DNA of 64,000 nt from Arcobacter venerupis. GTDB taxonomy: Bacteria > Campylobacterota > Campylobacteria > Campylobacterales > Arcobacteraceae. Position 1 is the first letter of the stretch. The number at the start of each line of letters is the position of its first letter. Of this stretch, positions 47,555 through 56,083 are shown piece after piece. The notes beneath the pieces are model-generated. The model was given only the letters and a program-made list of their open reading frames with translations, searched no databases and had not been told where the DNA came from. Location of the stretch: contig NZ_CP053840.1 of NCBI RefSeq assembly GCF_013201665.1, positions 2,914,001 to 2,978,000 on the forward strand, given 5' to 3'. A program made the position numbers and the translations under genes.

Positions 47555-48573
47555 ATCAAAATAAAATACTTCACATAATGATTCTTGATAAATTTCTAGC
47601 TCCATTCATAGATTTTGTTGATGAGTATTTCGAAAGAGTTGAGCATCACTATGTTTTTATCACAAGCGAAAAATACGATTACGGACTAACCCCTGGACAT
47701 AAAGTAGAGTTTTTACATACAGATGATGATATATTTATAACTTTACTTAAATATATGAAAATGGCAAAAAAAATAATATTACATGGACTTTGGAGAGATA
47801 AGATTGATATATTACTATATTTCAACCAAGAACTTTTAAAAAAATGCTATTGGATTATGTGGGGAGGAGATTATTACTTTTCAGAAAAGCAGTCTCAAAT
47901 TAGACATAATATTATAAAAAATATGGGAAATTATATTTCAGCTACAAAACATGATATAGAGTATCTTAAAGAAAGGTATGAAATTAAATCAAATAATTTT
48001 TTTTTTAGTCAGTATTATCCAAATTGTATATCTGATTTTGAATATGTCACTAATGAACTAAATAATAAGAAATTAAAAATACTGATTGGAAATTCTGCTA
48101 CATATACTAATAGACATAAAGAAGTATTTGAAATTCTGAAACAATATAAAGATCAAAATATTGAAATAATTGTTCCTCTAAATTATGGAAATAAAGAATA
48201 CAAAGATGAAATAATAAAAGAAGCTACATCTATTTTTCAAAATAAATTTAATCCTATTGTAGATTTTATAGAATTTGATGCATATAAAAAGATTTTGTTA
48301 GATATTGATATAGCAATATTTAATAATAATAGACAGCAAGCTGGAGCAAATATTAAATTGCTTATTGGTTATGGTAAAAAGGTATATATTTCGAAAGAAA
48401 ATTCTTTTTATAAAGAACTAAAATACAACAATATAACTATATTCGATATAAAAAACTTTAATTTAAAAAAAATCAGTTTAGAAATTTCAAAAAAAAATAG
48501 AGAGCTAGCTTTAAAATATTATTCATTAGACTCTCTTATTGAATCGTGGAAAGGAATTTTTAATTCAAAATGA
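47551..48573 (+). CDS. WecF-like 4-acetamido-dideoxyhexose transferase (GT56)
   Basis: This enzyme resembles WecF, which transfers TDP-linked 4-acetamido-4,6-dideoxygalactose. The start ILHIMILDKFLAPFIDFV and the motif YWIMWGGDYYF (WGGD where WecF has WGAD) support the family, as does the C-terminal IAIFNNNRQQAGANIKLLIG. Length is 340 aa, close to WecF. The WecE-type aminotransferase encoded four genes downstream could supply its sugar. A run of ten T at 47997-48006 lies inside the gene. It overlaps both neighbours by four bases (ATGA). Confidence 0.78.
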   Translation: MNQNKILHIMILDKFLAPFIDFVDEYFERVEHHYVFITSEKYDYGLTPGHKVEFLHTDDDIFITLLKYMKMAKKIILHGLWRDKIDILLYFNQELLKKCYWIMWGGDYYFSEKQSQIRHNIIKNMGNYISATKHDIEYLKERYEIKSNNFFFSQYYPNCISDFEYVTNELNNKKLKILIGNSATYTNRHKEVFEILKQYKDQNIEIIVPLNYGNKEYKDEIIKEATSIFQNKFNPIVDFIEFDAYKKILLDIDIAIFNNNRQQAGANIKLLIGYGKKVYISKENSFYKELKYNNITIFDIKNFNLKKISLEISKKNRELALKYYSLDSLIESWKGIFNSK

Positions 48574-49265
48574 AAAAAATAGCAATTTTACAATCAAACT
48601 ACATCCCTTGGAAAGGATATTTTGACCTTATTAATATGGTTGATGAGTTTATACTTTATGATGATGTGCAGTATACAAAGAATGATTGGAGAAATAGAAA
48701 TAAAATTAAAACATCTCAAGGTATAAAATGGCTTACTATTCCTGTTTATCAGAAAAAATTAGAACAAAAGATAAAAGACACTAAAATAAATGATAAAAAG
48801 TGGAATATAAAACATTGGAAGAATATATCACAAAACTATGTAAAAGCTGAGTATTTTAAGGACTTTAAGGATATGTTTGAAGAGCTTTATTTAAATTGTG
48901 ATGAAGAGTATTTAAGCCAAATTAACTATAAATTTATAATGGCTATAAATCAAATTTTGGGGATTAAGACAAAAATCAGATTCTCTAGTGAATTTAATTT
49001 AAAAACACAACAAGGAAAAACTGAAAAACTATTAGATATTTGTAAATATTGTAATGCAAATATTTATATAAGCGGACCAGCTGCAAAAGGTTATTTTGAT
49101 GAAAATTTAGCAAACAAAAATAATATAAAAGTAGAATGGATGGATTATAGTGGATATAAAGAGTATAAACAGCTGTACCCTCCTTTTGAGCATGGAGTTA
49201 CTATTTTAGACTTAATATTCAATACGGGACCTAATGTAAAAAAATATTTAAAAAAAGGTGTTTAA
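48570..49265 (+). CDS. WbqC-family protein
   Basis: The start KKIAILQSNYIPWKGYFDLI and the stretch YDDVQYTKNDWRNRNKIKT are diagnostic of the WbqC family found in O-antigen and surface-glycan clusters. The ending TGPNVKKYLKKGV is also typical. Length is 231 aa. The biochemical role of this family is not established to my knowledge; an acyltransferase role is often guessed because members sit next to amino-sugar genes. It overlaps the previous gene by ATGA and shares one base with the next (TAATG). Confidence 0.85.
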   Translation: MKKIAILQSNYIPWKGYFDLINMVDEFILYDDVQYTKNDWRNRNKIKTSQGIKWLTIPVYQKKLEQKIKDTKINDKKWNIKHWKNISQNYVKAEYFKDFKDMFEELYLNCDEEYLSQINYKFIMAINQILGIKTKIRFSSEFNLKTQQGKTEKLLDICKYCNANIYISGPAAKGYFDENLANKNNIKVEWMDYSGYKEYKQLYPPFEHGVTILDLIFNTGPNVKKYLKKGV

Positions 49266-50116
49266 TGAAATCAGTTGACATAGAAATTTCTTCGGTATGT
49301 AATTTAAAATGTATTAATTGCGCTTATAATTCTGAAGATAATATAGATAAACAATTTATGAAAATAGAAGTTTTTACTAATATTTTAAAAAAAATTAAAA
49401 AAATGAATAATTTAGTTTATATACATTTAGTTGGATTAGGAGAAGCAACTTTACATCCAAAATTTATTGATTTTTTTGAATTAATAAAAGATTTAAAAAG
49501 CAAAGGTGTTAATATTGGAATTACTACAAATGGGACCAATATTTTAAAATACGTAGATGTGCTAAATAAGTTTGATACAATTACAATATCTTTTGATGCG
49601 GCTTCTGCAGAAGTATTTGATAAGTGTAGACCAGGTTATAATTTCTCTAAATTAGTAGAAAATGTGAAAAAGCTCACTAACAAAAAAAAACGTTTTTCAT
49701 TTATAATAAATAACTATAACTTTAAAGAAATAGAAGCATTTGTTGAATTGTCAAAGAAATTAGGAGCAACTGATGTTTATTATGAATTTGCTAATGAGCC
49801 ATGGATAAAAAAAAATAATAGACACTATGATAAAACCAATATTAAATTAATAATTGATAAATTAAAAAAATCAAATGATTTAAACATCGTTTTAAAAGAT
49901 TCTCCAGTTTCCGGAGTATGTAATTATTTTGATAATGTTCTTAAGTTTAATCAAGATGGTACTACTTCAATATGTCCTTTTATTAATAAAAAAATTTTAT
50001 TTGAAGATATTATTCTTTCTAGAAAAGCATTAACTGAAGATATAGAAAATTTAAAGTATAGTGAGTGTAAACAATGCAACCATTTCTCAATAATGAATAA
50101 TGGAACTAAATGCTAA
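49265..50116 (+). CDS. Radical SAM protein with SPASM-like cysteines, copy 1
   Basis: The [4Fe-4S]-SAM cluster motif is C12-x3-C16-x2-C19 (VCNLKCINC). Typical radical SAM features follow: LVGLGEATLHP, GITTNGTN and ITISFDAASAEVFDK. Further cysteines near the end (GVCNYF, SICPF, CKQCN) resemble a partial SPASM domain for extra clusters. Length is 283 aa. It forms a tandem pair with the next gene, whose start overlaps its end. Such enzymes in glycan operons may rearrange or dehydrogenate a sugar, but the reaction here is unknown. A run of nine A (49682-49690) and another (49805-49813) lie inside. Confidence 0.82.
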   Translation: MKSVDIEISSVCNLKCINCAYNSEDNIDKQFMKIEVFTNILKKIKKMNNLVYIHLVGLGEATLHPKFIDFFELIKDLKSKGVNIGITTNGTNILKYVDVLNKFDTITISFDAASAEVFDKCRPGYNFSKLVENVKKLTNKKKRFSFIINNYNFKEIEAFVELSKKLGATDVYYEFANEPWIKKNNRHYDKTNIKLIIDKLKKSNDLNIVLKDSPVSGVCNYFDNVLKFNQDGTTSICPFINKKILFEDIILSRKALTEDIENLKYSECKQCNHFSIMNNGTKC

Positions 50117-51084
50117 TGTATGGATTTCAAAAACATCTAAATAGTGAATTCCCTTCACAAATTATCGTAGATAGTACACAGTTTTGCAATCTTGCATGTA
50201 TACACTGCCCACATCCAAATTTTATAAAAACAGATGCTTATAGTGGTTCACATTTAAATGTAGAACTTCATAAAAAACTTATTGATGAAGTAGCAACAGA
50301 TGGATTGGGAATATGTCAATACATAAGATATACAGCAAATGGCGAAACACTTATACATCCAAAATTTGATGAGATGATAGAGTATGCTGGTAAATACAGT
50401 AAAACAAGAATAAATGTAACTACAAATGGTGTTTTACTTACAGAAAAAAAAGCTAAAACGCTCCTTGATGCTGGTGTAAATGTATTTGATATTAGCATAG
50501 ATGCTTTTAGTGATGAAACCTACTCAAAAATTAGAGTTAAAGGTGATTTAAATAAAGTTAGACCCAATGTTTTAAATCTAATAAAACTAATAAAAGAAGG
50601 TAATTATGATACAAAGCTTGTCATAAGTTTTGTAGAACAACCATTAAACATACATGAAACAAAACAATTTGAGAATTTTTGGAATGATTCTGGAGCTGAT
50701 TTTGTAATAATACGTAGACTTCATTCAGCTGGTGGGGCAAAAAATGGAATTAAGTCTAAAATGGAAGAAGATTTTAAATATATAAAGAGAAAACCTTGTT
50801 TATATCCTTGGGAGAGATTAACTATTACTCCAGAAGGTGATTTATCTTATTGCCCGACAGATTGGATGAATAAATCACACTTTGTACACTTTTCCAAAAC
50901 TACGATAAAAGAAGCTTGGCAAAGTCAATTTATGTATAATTTGAGACAAGCTCATCTATCAAATAATTATAAAGGATTTGATTTTTGTAAACAATGCCCT
51001 GATTGGATTCATACTAGATGGCCAGAAGAAGGAAGAGGCTATTCTGATATGATGCAAGAACTTATTCCTAGTGATTTGCTTTAA
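50110..51084 (+). CDS. Radical SAM/SPASM protein, copy 2
   Basis: The SAM-cluster motif is C26-x3-C30-x2-C33 (FCNLACIHC), then YTANGETLIHP, NVTTNGVLL and FDISIDAFSDETYSKIR. The C-terminal SPASM-type part holds PCLYPW, LSYCPTDW and FCKQCPDW. Length is 324 aa. The start is either ATG 50110 or ATG 50116; the second overlaps the upstream stop as TAATG. It follows copy 1 directly and precedes the WecE-type gene by 12 bases. The target substrate is unknown; sequences of this type recur in surface-sugar loci. Confidence 0.82.
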   Translation: MLMYGFQKHLNSEFPSQIIVDSTQFCNLACIHCPHPNFIKTDAYSGSHLNVELHKKLIDEVATDGLGICQYIRYTANGETLIHPKFDEMIEYAGKYSKTRINVTTNGVLLTEKKAKTLLDAGVNVFDISIDAFSDETYSKIRVKGDLNKVRPNVLNLIKLIKEGNYDTKLVISFVEQPLNIHETKQFENFWNDSGADFVIIRRLHSAGGAKNGIKSKMEEDFKYIKRKPCLYPWERLTITPEGDLSYCPTDWMNKSHFVHFSKTTIKEAWQSQFMYNLRQAHLSNNYKGFDFCKQCPDWIHTRWPEEGRGYSDMMQELIPSDLL

Positions 51085-51096
51085 AAGGATATTAAA

Positions 51097-52230
51097 ATGA
51101 TTAGATTTTCAAAAGCATGTATAGCTGGTAATGAGTTGAAATATATTCAAGAATCAATGCAAACTTTTAGTATAAGTGGAGATAATCTGTTTACTAAAAA
51201 ATGCCATAAATGGTTTGAAGAAAGATTAAACTGTAAAAAAGTTTTACTAACTACCTCTTGCACACATGCACTTGAGATGGCAGCTATTTTGCTTGATATA
51301 AAAAAAGACGATGAAATAATTATGCCTTCATATACTTTTGTAAGCACCGCAAATGCTTTTGTATTAAGAGGTGCTAAAATAGTTTTTGTAGATATAAGAC
51401 CAGATACTATGAATATAGATGAAACAAAAATAGAAAAAGCTATTACTCCTAAAACAAAAGTTATAGTTCCCGTACACTATGCAGGAGTTGCTTGTGAGAT
51501 GGATAGAATAATGGACATAGCAAAAAAGTATAACCTTTTTGTAGTAGAAGATGCAGCTCAAAGTATGATGAGTAGATATAAAAATAAAGCTTTAGGAACT
51601 ATTGGGCATCTTGGAGCATTTAGTTTTCATGAAACAAAAAACTATACAAGTGCTGGAGAAGGTGGACTTCTTTTAGTAAATGATGAAAAGTTTAAAGAAA
51701 GAGCAGACATAATAAGAGAAAAAGGTACTAACAGAAGTCTATTTTTTCGTGGAATGGTAGATAAATATTCTTGGGTAGATATTGGAAGTAGTTATCTTAT
51801 GAATGATATAAGTGCTGCATATCTTTGGGGAAATCTAGAATTTGCTGATGAGATAAATCAAAATAGATTAAATAGTTGGCAAAAATATTATGATGGATTA
51901 AAAAATCTTGAAGATAAAGGATTAATTCAACTTCCAATTATTCCAAAGGAATGTATACAAAATGCTCATATGTTTTATCTAAAAGTAAAAGATTTAAATG
52001 AGAGAACAAAATTAATAGAATATTTAAAACAAAATGATATTTATGCAGTATTTCACTATATTCCACTTCATAATTCTGAAGCTGGATTAAGATTTAGTAG
52101 ATTTTCTGGAAAAGATATTTTTACAACTAATGAGAGTGAAAAATTGATTAGGTTACCTATGTATTATGGATTGGAAGCTTCTATTATTACAAAAATTATC
52201 AAAACTGTAAAATCATTTTTTGGAATTTAA
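51097..52230 (+). CDS. wecE: WecE-type dTDP-4-keto-6-deoxyglucose aminotransferase
   Basis: This is a PLP enzyme of the DegT/DnrJ/EryC1 family. It follows E. coli WecE (RffA) almost throughout: MPSYTFVSTANAFVLRGAKI, RPDTMNIDETKIEKAI, VPVHYAGVACEMD and REKGTNRSLFFRG. The PLP lysine is in FHETKNYTSAGEGG. It should make dTDP-4-amino-4,6-dideoxygalactose. Length (377 aa) equals the E. coli enzyme. dTDP-sugar precursors (RmlA, RmlB) are not encoded in this window. The WecF-like transferase upstream is its natural partner. AAAGGATATTAAA precedes the ATG. Confidence 0.9.
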   Translation: MIRFSKACIAGNELKYIQESMQTFSISGDNLFTKKCHKWFEERLNCKKVLLTTSCTHALEMAAILLDIKKDDEIIMPSYTFVSTANAFVLRGAKIVFVDIRPDTMNIDETKIEKAITPKTKVIVPVHYAGVACEMDRIMDIAKKYNLFVVEDAAQSMMSRYKNKALGTIGHLGAFSFHETKNYTSAGEGGLLLVNDEKFKERADIIREKGTNRSLFFRGMVDKYSWVDIGSSYLMNDISAAYLWGNLEFADEINQNRLNSWQKYYDGLKNLEDKGLIQLPIIPKECIQNAHMFYLKVKDLNERTKLIEYLKQNDIYAVFHYIPLHNSEAGLRFSRFSGKDIFTTNESEKLIRLPMYYGLEASIITKIIKTVKSFFGI

Positions 52231-52923
52231 ATGCAAAACCCAAGTAAATTTCACAACAATAGAAAAGCTTACAATTGGCTCATATATAATAATATAGATA
52301 AATGGTTGTTAGAATATTCAAAATATTATAAACGTACATTAGTGGATTTAGGATGCGGAACAGCACCATATAAAGATTTCTTTTTACAATATGCTGACAA
52401 ATATGTTGGTGTTGATTGGACAAATACTTTACATAATTCAAAAGCAGATGTAATATCAAATTTAAATGAAAGAATTGAACTACCTGATAATTACGCTGAT
52501 ACAATTGTTTCTTTATCAGTTATGGAACACCTTTGTGAACCACAAATATTTTTAAATGAAGGTTATCGAATATTGAGAAATAATGGTGTTATAATACTTC
52601 AAGTTCCGTGGATGTGGTGTATTCATGAAGCACCTTATGACTATTTTCGTTATACTCCATATGGACTTAAATATATGTTTGAGAAAGCTGGATACAAAGA
52701 TATTCATATTCAACCAATTACAGGATTTTTTACTATGTGGTTTTTGAAAATGAATTATTTTAGTTTAAAATGGATAAAAGGCTCAAAATTGCGTAAAACT
52801 TTTACAAAAGCTTTATTAATTCCATTTTGGTATGTTGCACAGAAAATTGCTCCTTGTCTTGATAATAAACATAGAGGTTGGTCACTTGAAAGTGCTGGCT
52901 TTTTTGTAATAGCTAAGAAATAA
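52231..52923 (+). CDS. SAM-dependent methyltransferase
   Basis: This is a class-I methyltransferase of 230 residues. Motif I is LVDLGCGTAPYKDFF, the acidic residue after strand 2 is in YVGVDWTN, and the later motif reads VSLSVMEHLCEPQIFLNE. It lacks a signal peptide. It begins directly after the aminotransferase stop. The likely role is O- or N-methylation of a sugar in the glycan; the exact substrate is unknown. The middle part (YDYFRYTPYGLKYMFEKAG) is typical of methylases in polysaccharide clusters. Confidence 0.85.
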   Translation: MQNPSKFHNNRKAYNWLIYNNIDKWLLEYSKYYKRTLVDLGCGTAPYKDFFLQYADKYVGVDWTNTLHNSKADVISNLNERIELPDNYADTIVSLSVMEHLCEPQIFLNEGYRILRNNGVIILQVPWMWCIHEAPYDYFRYTPYGLKYMFEKAGYKDIHIQPITGFFTMWFLKMNYFSLKWIKGSKLRKTFTKALLIPFWYVAQKIAPCLDNKHRGWSLESAGFFVIAKK

Positions 52924-52948
52924 ATTTTATTATAAGGAAACAGAAGAT

Positions 52949-53764
52949 ATGTTGCAAGAATCTGAAACAATATCCGTTATTATACCAACATATAATCGTG
53001 CTAAAACCATTGAATACTGTATAAAATCTATTCTAGAACAAACTCTTTTACCAAATGAAATAATAATTGTAGATGATACTTCAACTGACAATACAGAAAG
53101 TATAGTTGCATCATTAAATAATAATTTAATAAAGTTTATTAAACTTGATAAAAATAGTGGGGCTCAAGTTGCTAGAAATATAGGTATAACTAAAGCCAAA
53201 AGTAAATGGATAGCATTTTTAGACTCTGATGATATGTGGGAGAATAATAAACTTGAATTACAAATGGGAGAACTTAAAAAAGTAAATTTTGATGTATATA
53301 CTCTCGTTCATGGAGATTGTTATTGTTTTGATACACACCTAAATAAAAAATGGGTTTGGAATATGCCAATGACAGAATATAAATGTTATGACAAATTGCT
53401 ACTACGACCATCTACATTATTTCCTAGCTTATTAATTTCAAAGCAAGCGTTAGAAGAAATTGGATTTTTAGATGAAAATATTCAATCTTTTCAAGAGTGG
53501 GATACAAGTATAAGGTTAGCAAAGATCTGTAATTTTATTCATATAAAAGCACCATTATTCATATATATGCTACATGATGGTGAAACTATCTCTAAAAATA
53601 ATGTAAAGTATATTCAAGGATATTTATATATACTAAATAAGTTCAAAAATGATTTTTATAAATATCATGGAGAATTAAAATGGAAAGAACAAATAAATTC
53701 TTTAAAAGAAAAAGCTTTAAAAGAAAATATCTATAAAGAAGTAGAATATTTATTTGAAATATAA
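52949..53764 (+). CDS. GT2-family glycosyltransferase
   Basis: This is a GT-A-fold inverting glycosyltransferase of 271 residues. The nucleotide-binding start ISVIIPTYNRAKTIEYCI, the DDTSTD motif and the DXD-type metal site AFLDSDDMW are present. The catalytic-base region is near FQEWDTSIRLAKI. AAGGA lies ten bases before the ATG. No membrane segment is visible. It probably adds one sugar of the island's glycan. Donor and acceptor are unknown. Confidence 0.87.
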   Translation: MLQESETISVIIPTYNRAKTIEYCIKSILEQTLLPNEIIIVDDTSTDNTESIVASLNNNLIKFIKLDKNSGAQVARNIGITKAKSKWIAFLDSDDMWENNKLELQMGELKKVNFDVYTLVHGDCYCFDTHLNKKWVWNMPMTEYKCYDKLLLRPSTLFPSLLISKQALEEIGFLDENIQSFQEWDTSIRLAKICNFIHIKAPLFIYMLHDGETISKNNVKYIQGYLYILNKFKNDFYKYHGELKWKEQINSLKEKALKENIYKEVEYLFEI

Positions 53765-53784
53765 AAGATAAAGGTAATTCATAA

Positions 53785-54213
53785 ATGATTAAAACAATAA
53801 TTCATAATAATGTACAACTAGCAATCATAATTAAACATAATTATAAAAAAGATGGTATTGAGTTTTTCACGCCTAATGAATATTCACAACAATTAGCATA
53901 TATGTCTCATAAAAAAGGTAAAAAAATAGATGCACATATTCACAATAAAGTAACAAGAGATGTGCACCTAACTCAAGAAGTACTTGTTATAAGAAAAGGT
54001 AAACTAAGAGTTGATTTTTATAGTCAAGATAAAATATATTTAGAAAGTACTATTTTAGAAAAGGGTGATGTTATTTTACTTGCAAGTGGTGGACATGGAT
54101 TTGAAGCCTTAGAAGATTTAGAAATGATAGAAATTAAACAAGGCCCTTATTTAGGAGAAGAAGACAAGACTCGTTTTGAACATATTTCAAATAATAAATT
54201 GGAAATAAAATAA
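53785..54213 (+). CDS. Cupin-fold protein of a surface-sugar operon
   Basis: This 142-residue protein has a cupin-like pattern. Metal-ligand candidates lie in KKIDAHIHNKVTRDVHLTQE (His, His, Glu), followed by VLVIRKGKLRVDFY and the second box KGDVILLASGGHGFEALED. It does not look like FdtA ketoisomerases or RmlC epimerases, so a sugar-binding or isomerase role is only guessed. The last base of its stop is shared with the ATG of the perosamine-synthase-like gene (TAATG), so the two are coupled and may act on the same nucleotide sugar. Confidence 0.7.
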   Translation: MIKTIIHNNVQLAIIIKHNYKKDGIEFFTPNEYSQQLAYMSHKKGKKIDAHIHNKVTRDVHLTQEVLVIRKGKLRVDFYSQDKIYLESTILEKGDVILLASGGHGFEALEDLEMIEIKQGPYLGEEDKTRFEHISNNKLEIK

Positions 54214-55328
54214 TGATACCAGTAAATGAACCATTGTTGAATGGAAATGAGAAGAAGTATCTCAATGAATGTATAGATACAGGTTGGATAAGTAGCGAAG
54301 GTCCTTTTATAAACAAATTTGAAAATGCAATGGCAAATTATGTAGGACGAAAATATGCAGTAGCTGTTACAAACGGTACAGCAGCACTAGAAATGGCAAT
54401 AGAAGCTTTAGGAATAGGTAAAAATGATGAAGTGATAATGCCTAGTTTTACTATAATTTCTTGCGCGCAAGCAATTGTAAAAGCTGGAGCGAAACCTATA
54501 CTTGTAGATTCTGAATATGATACCTTTAATATGAAAACATCTGATATTGAAGCTAAAATAACTTCTCGAACAAAAGCAATAATGATTGTACATATTTATG
54601 GATTACCCGTTGATATAAATCCTATTTTAGAATTGGCAAAAAAACACAACTTAAAAATCATAGAAGATGCAGCAGAAATGCATGGACAAACATATAATGG
54701 AAAAATGTGTGGAAGTTTTGGAGATATAAGTATATTTAGTTTTTATCCAAATAAAATCATTACAACAGGAGAAGGGGGAATGGTATTAGTGAATGACGAA
54801 GTACTTTATGAAAAATGCAAAAGCCTTAGAAATCTTTGTTTTTCTTCTGATGGTGATAAACGATTTATTCATGAAAATCTAGGCTGGAATCTTCGTATGA
54901 CAAATATTCAAGCAGCTCTTGGAGTTGCTCAACTTGAGAGAATAGATGAGTTTATATCAAAAAAAAGATGGATAGGAGCTATGTATCAAGAGCTTCTCTC
55001 AGATATTAAAACAATAAATTTACCAATAAAACAAAAAGATTTTGCAGAAAATATCTATTGGGTATTTTCTATTACACTTAAAAATGAATACCAAAAATCA
55101 GCAAAAGAAGTTATGAAAGAATTAGGAGCAAAAGGAGTTGCAACTAGACCATTCTTTTACCCTATGCACTCTCAACCTGTATTTACTAAAATGGGATTAT
55201 TTCTAAATGAAGAATATTCAAATGCCTCAAAACTATATGAAAAAGGTTTTTATATTCCAAGTGGTATGGCTATTACTGAAGAACAAATAAAAGAAGTATC
55301 TAAAATTATGCATGAGATACTGACATGA
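54213..55328 (+). CDS. per: Perosamine-synthase-like aminotransferase (GDP-4-keto-6-deoxymannose type)
   Basis: This is a PLP enzyme of the DegT family, close in pattern to Vibrio RfbE/Per: MIPVNEPLLNGNEKKYLNEC, AVTNGTAALEMAIEALGIG, EDAAEMHGQTYNGKMCGSFG and the PLP lysine in FYPNKIITTGEGGMV. It would convert GDP-4-keto-6-deoxymannose to GDP-perosamine. The donor of that substrate, Gmd, is encoded 2 kb downstream in the same operon. Length (371 aa) is normal. An N-acyl derivative would need an acyltransferase, for which the WbqC-family protein is a speculative candidate. Confidence 0.84.
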   Translation: MIPVNEPLLNGNEKKYLNECIDTGWISSEGPFINKFENAMANYVGRKYAVAVTNGTAALEMAIEALGIGKNDEVIMPSFTIISCAQAIVKAGAKPILVDSEYDTFNMKTSDIEAKITSRTKAIMIVHIYGLPVDINPILELAKKHNLKIIEDAAEMHGQTYNGKMCGSFGDISIFSFYPNKIITTGEGGMVLVNDEVLYEKCKSLRNLCFSSDGDKRFIHENLGWNLRMTNIQAALGVAQLERIDEFISKKRWIGAMYQELLSDIKTINLPIKQKDFAENIYWVFSITLKNEYQKSAKEVMKELGAKGVATRPFFYPMHSQPVFTKMGLFLNEEYSNASKLYEKGFYIPSGMAITEEQIKEVSKIMHEILT

Positions 55329-56083
55329 ATCAATTTGGAGATTTATACTCGCAATATTATGATTTACTATATAGTGATAAAGATTATCTAAGCGAGGTTA
55401 AGTATATTGATAAATTGATTAAATCAAATACAAATAATGCTAAAACTTTACTGGATATGGGATGTGGAACAGGAAAACATGCTGAACTCTTTTGTAACAA
55501 AGGATATGTAGTTCATGGTATTGATTTAAGTTTAGATATGTTAAAAATTGCTGAAACTAGACGAAAAGGAAAAGAAAAAAATCTTAATTTTAGCCATAGT
55601 AATATTACGAATCTGAATCTAAATAAAAAATTTGATGTAATAGTTTCTCTTTTTCATGTGATGAGTTACCAAAATTCAAATGAAGAACTAATTAAAGCTT
55701 TTGAAGTAGCAAAAGAGCATCTTAATGATGGTGGTATTTTCATATTTGATTTTTGGTATGGACCAGCTGTTTTAACTGATTTACCAACAACAAGAATAAA
55801 GAAACTAGAAAATAAAAATATTAAAGTTACAAGATTGGCAGAACCGATTTTACATTCACAACAAAATATTGTAGATGTGAACTATATTGTATTTATAGAA
55901 GATAAAAATACAAATGAAATAATAGAAAAAACTGAACTACATAAAATGAGGTATTTTTTTGATACTGAATTAGAAATGATTTGTGATAAAGTTAATTTAA
56001 CTTTTGAAAAGAAATATACCTGGTTACTAGAAACTGAACCTAATTTTAATAGTTGGAATGCGGTATGGATATTGAGAAAATGA
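55325..56083 (+). CDS. SAM-dependent methyltransferase (class I)
   Basis: It has 252 residues. Motif I is LLDMGCGTGKHAELF, strand 2 ends HGIDLSLDML, and motif II is VIVSLFHVMSYQNSN. The C-terminus ends in a WLLETEP ... AVWILRK stretch. It overlaps the aminotransferase by four bases (ATGA) and the next glycosyltransferase likewise. The likely function is methylation of a sugar or amino-sugar of the glycan, possibly perosamine-related by position. The substrate is not evident. Confidence 0.85.
   Translation: MNQFGDLYSQYYDLLYSDKDYLSEVKYIDKLIKSNTNNAKTLLDMGCGTGKHAELFCNKGYVVHGIDLSLDMLKIAETRRKGKEKNLNFSHSNITNLNLNKKFDVIVSLFHVMSYQNSNEELIKAFEVAKEHLNDGGIFIFDFWYGPAVLTDLPTTRIKKLENKNIKVTRLAEPILHSQQNIVDVNYIVFIEDKNTNEIIEKTELHKMRYFFDTELEMICDKVNLTFEKKYTWLLETEPNFNSWNAVWILRK

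Noticed and set aside
48682-49190. Glycan island as a recent foreign insertion by base composition
   Set aside because: By eye the base composition of the 47-52 kb genes is only slightly more AT-rich than the backbone; without computed values this is not strong enough to claim transfer.
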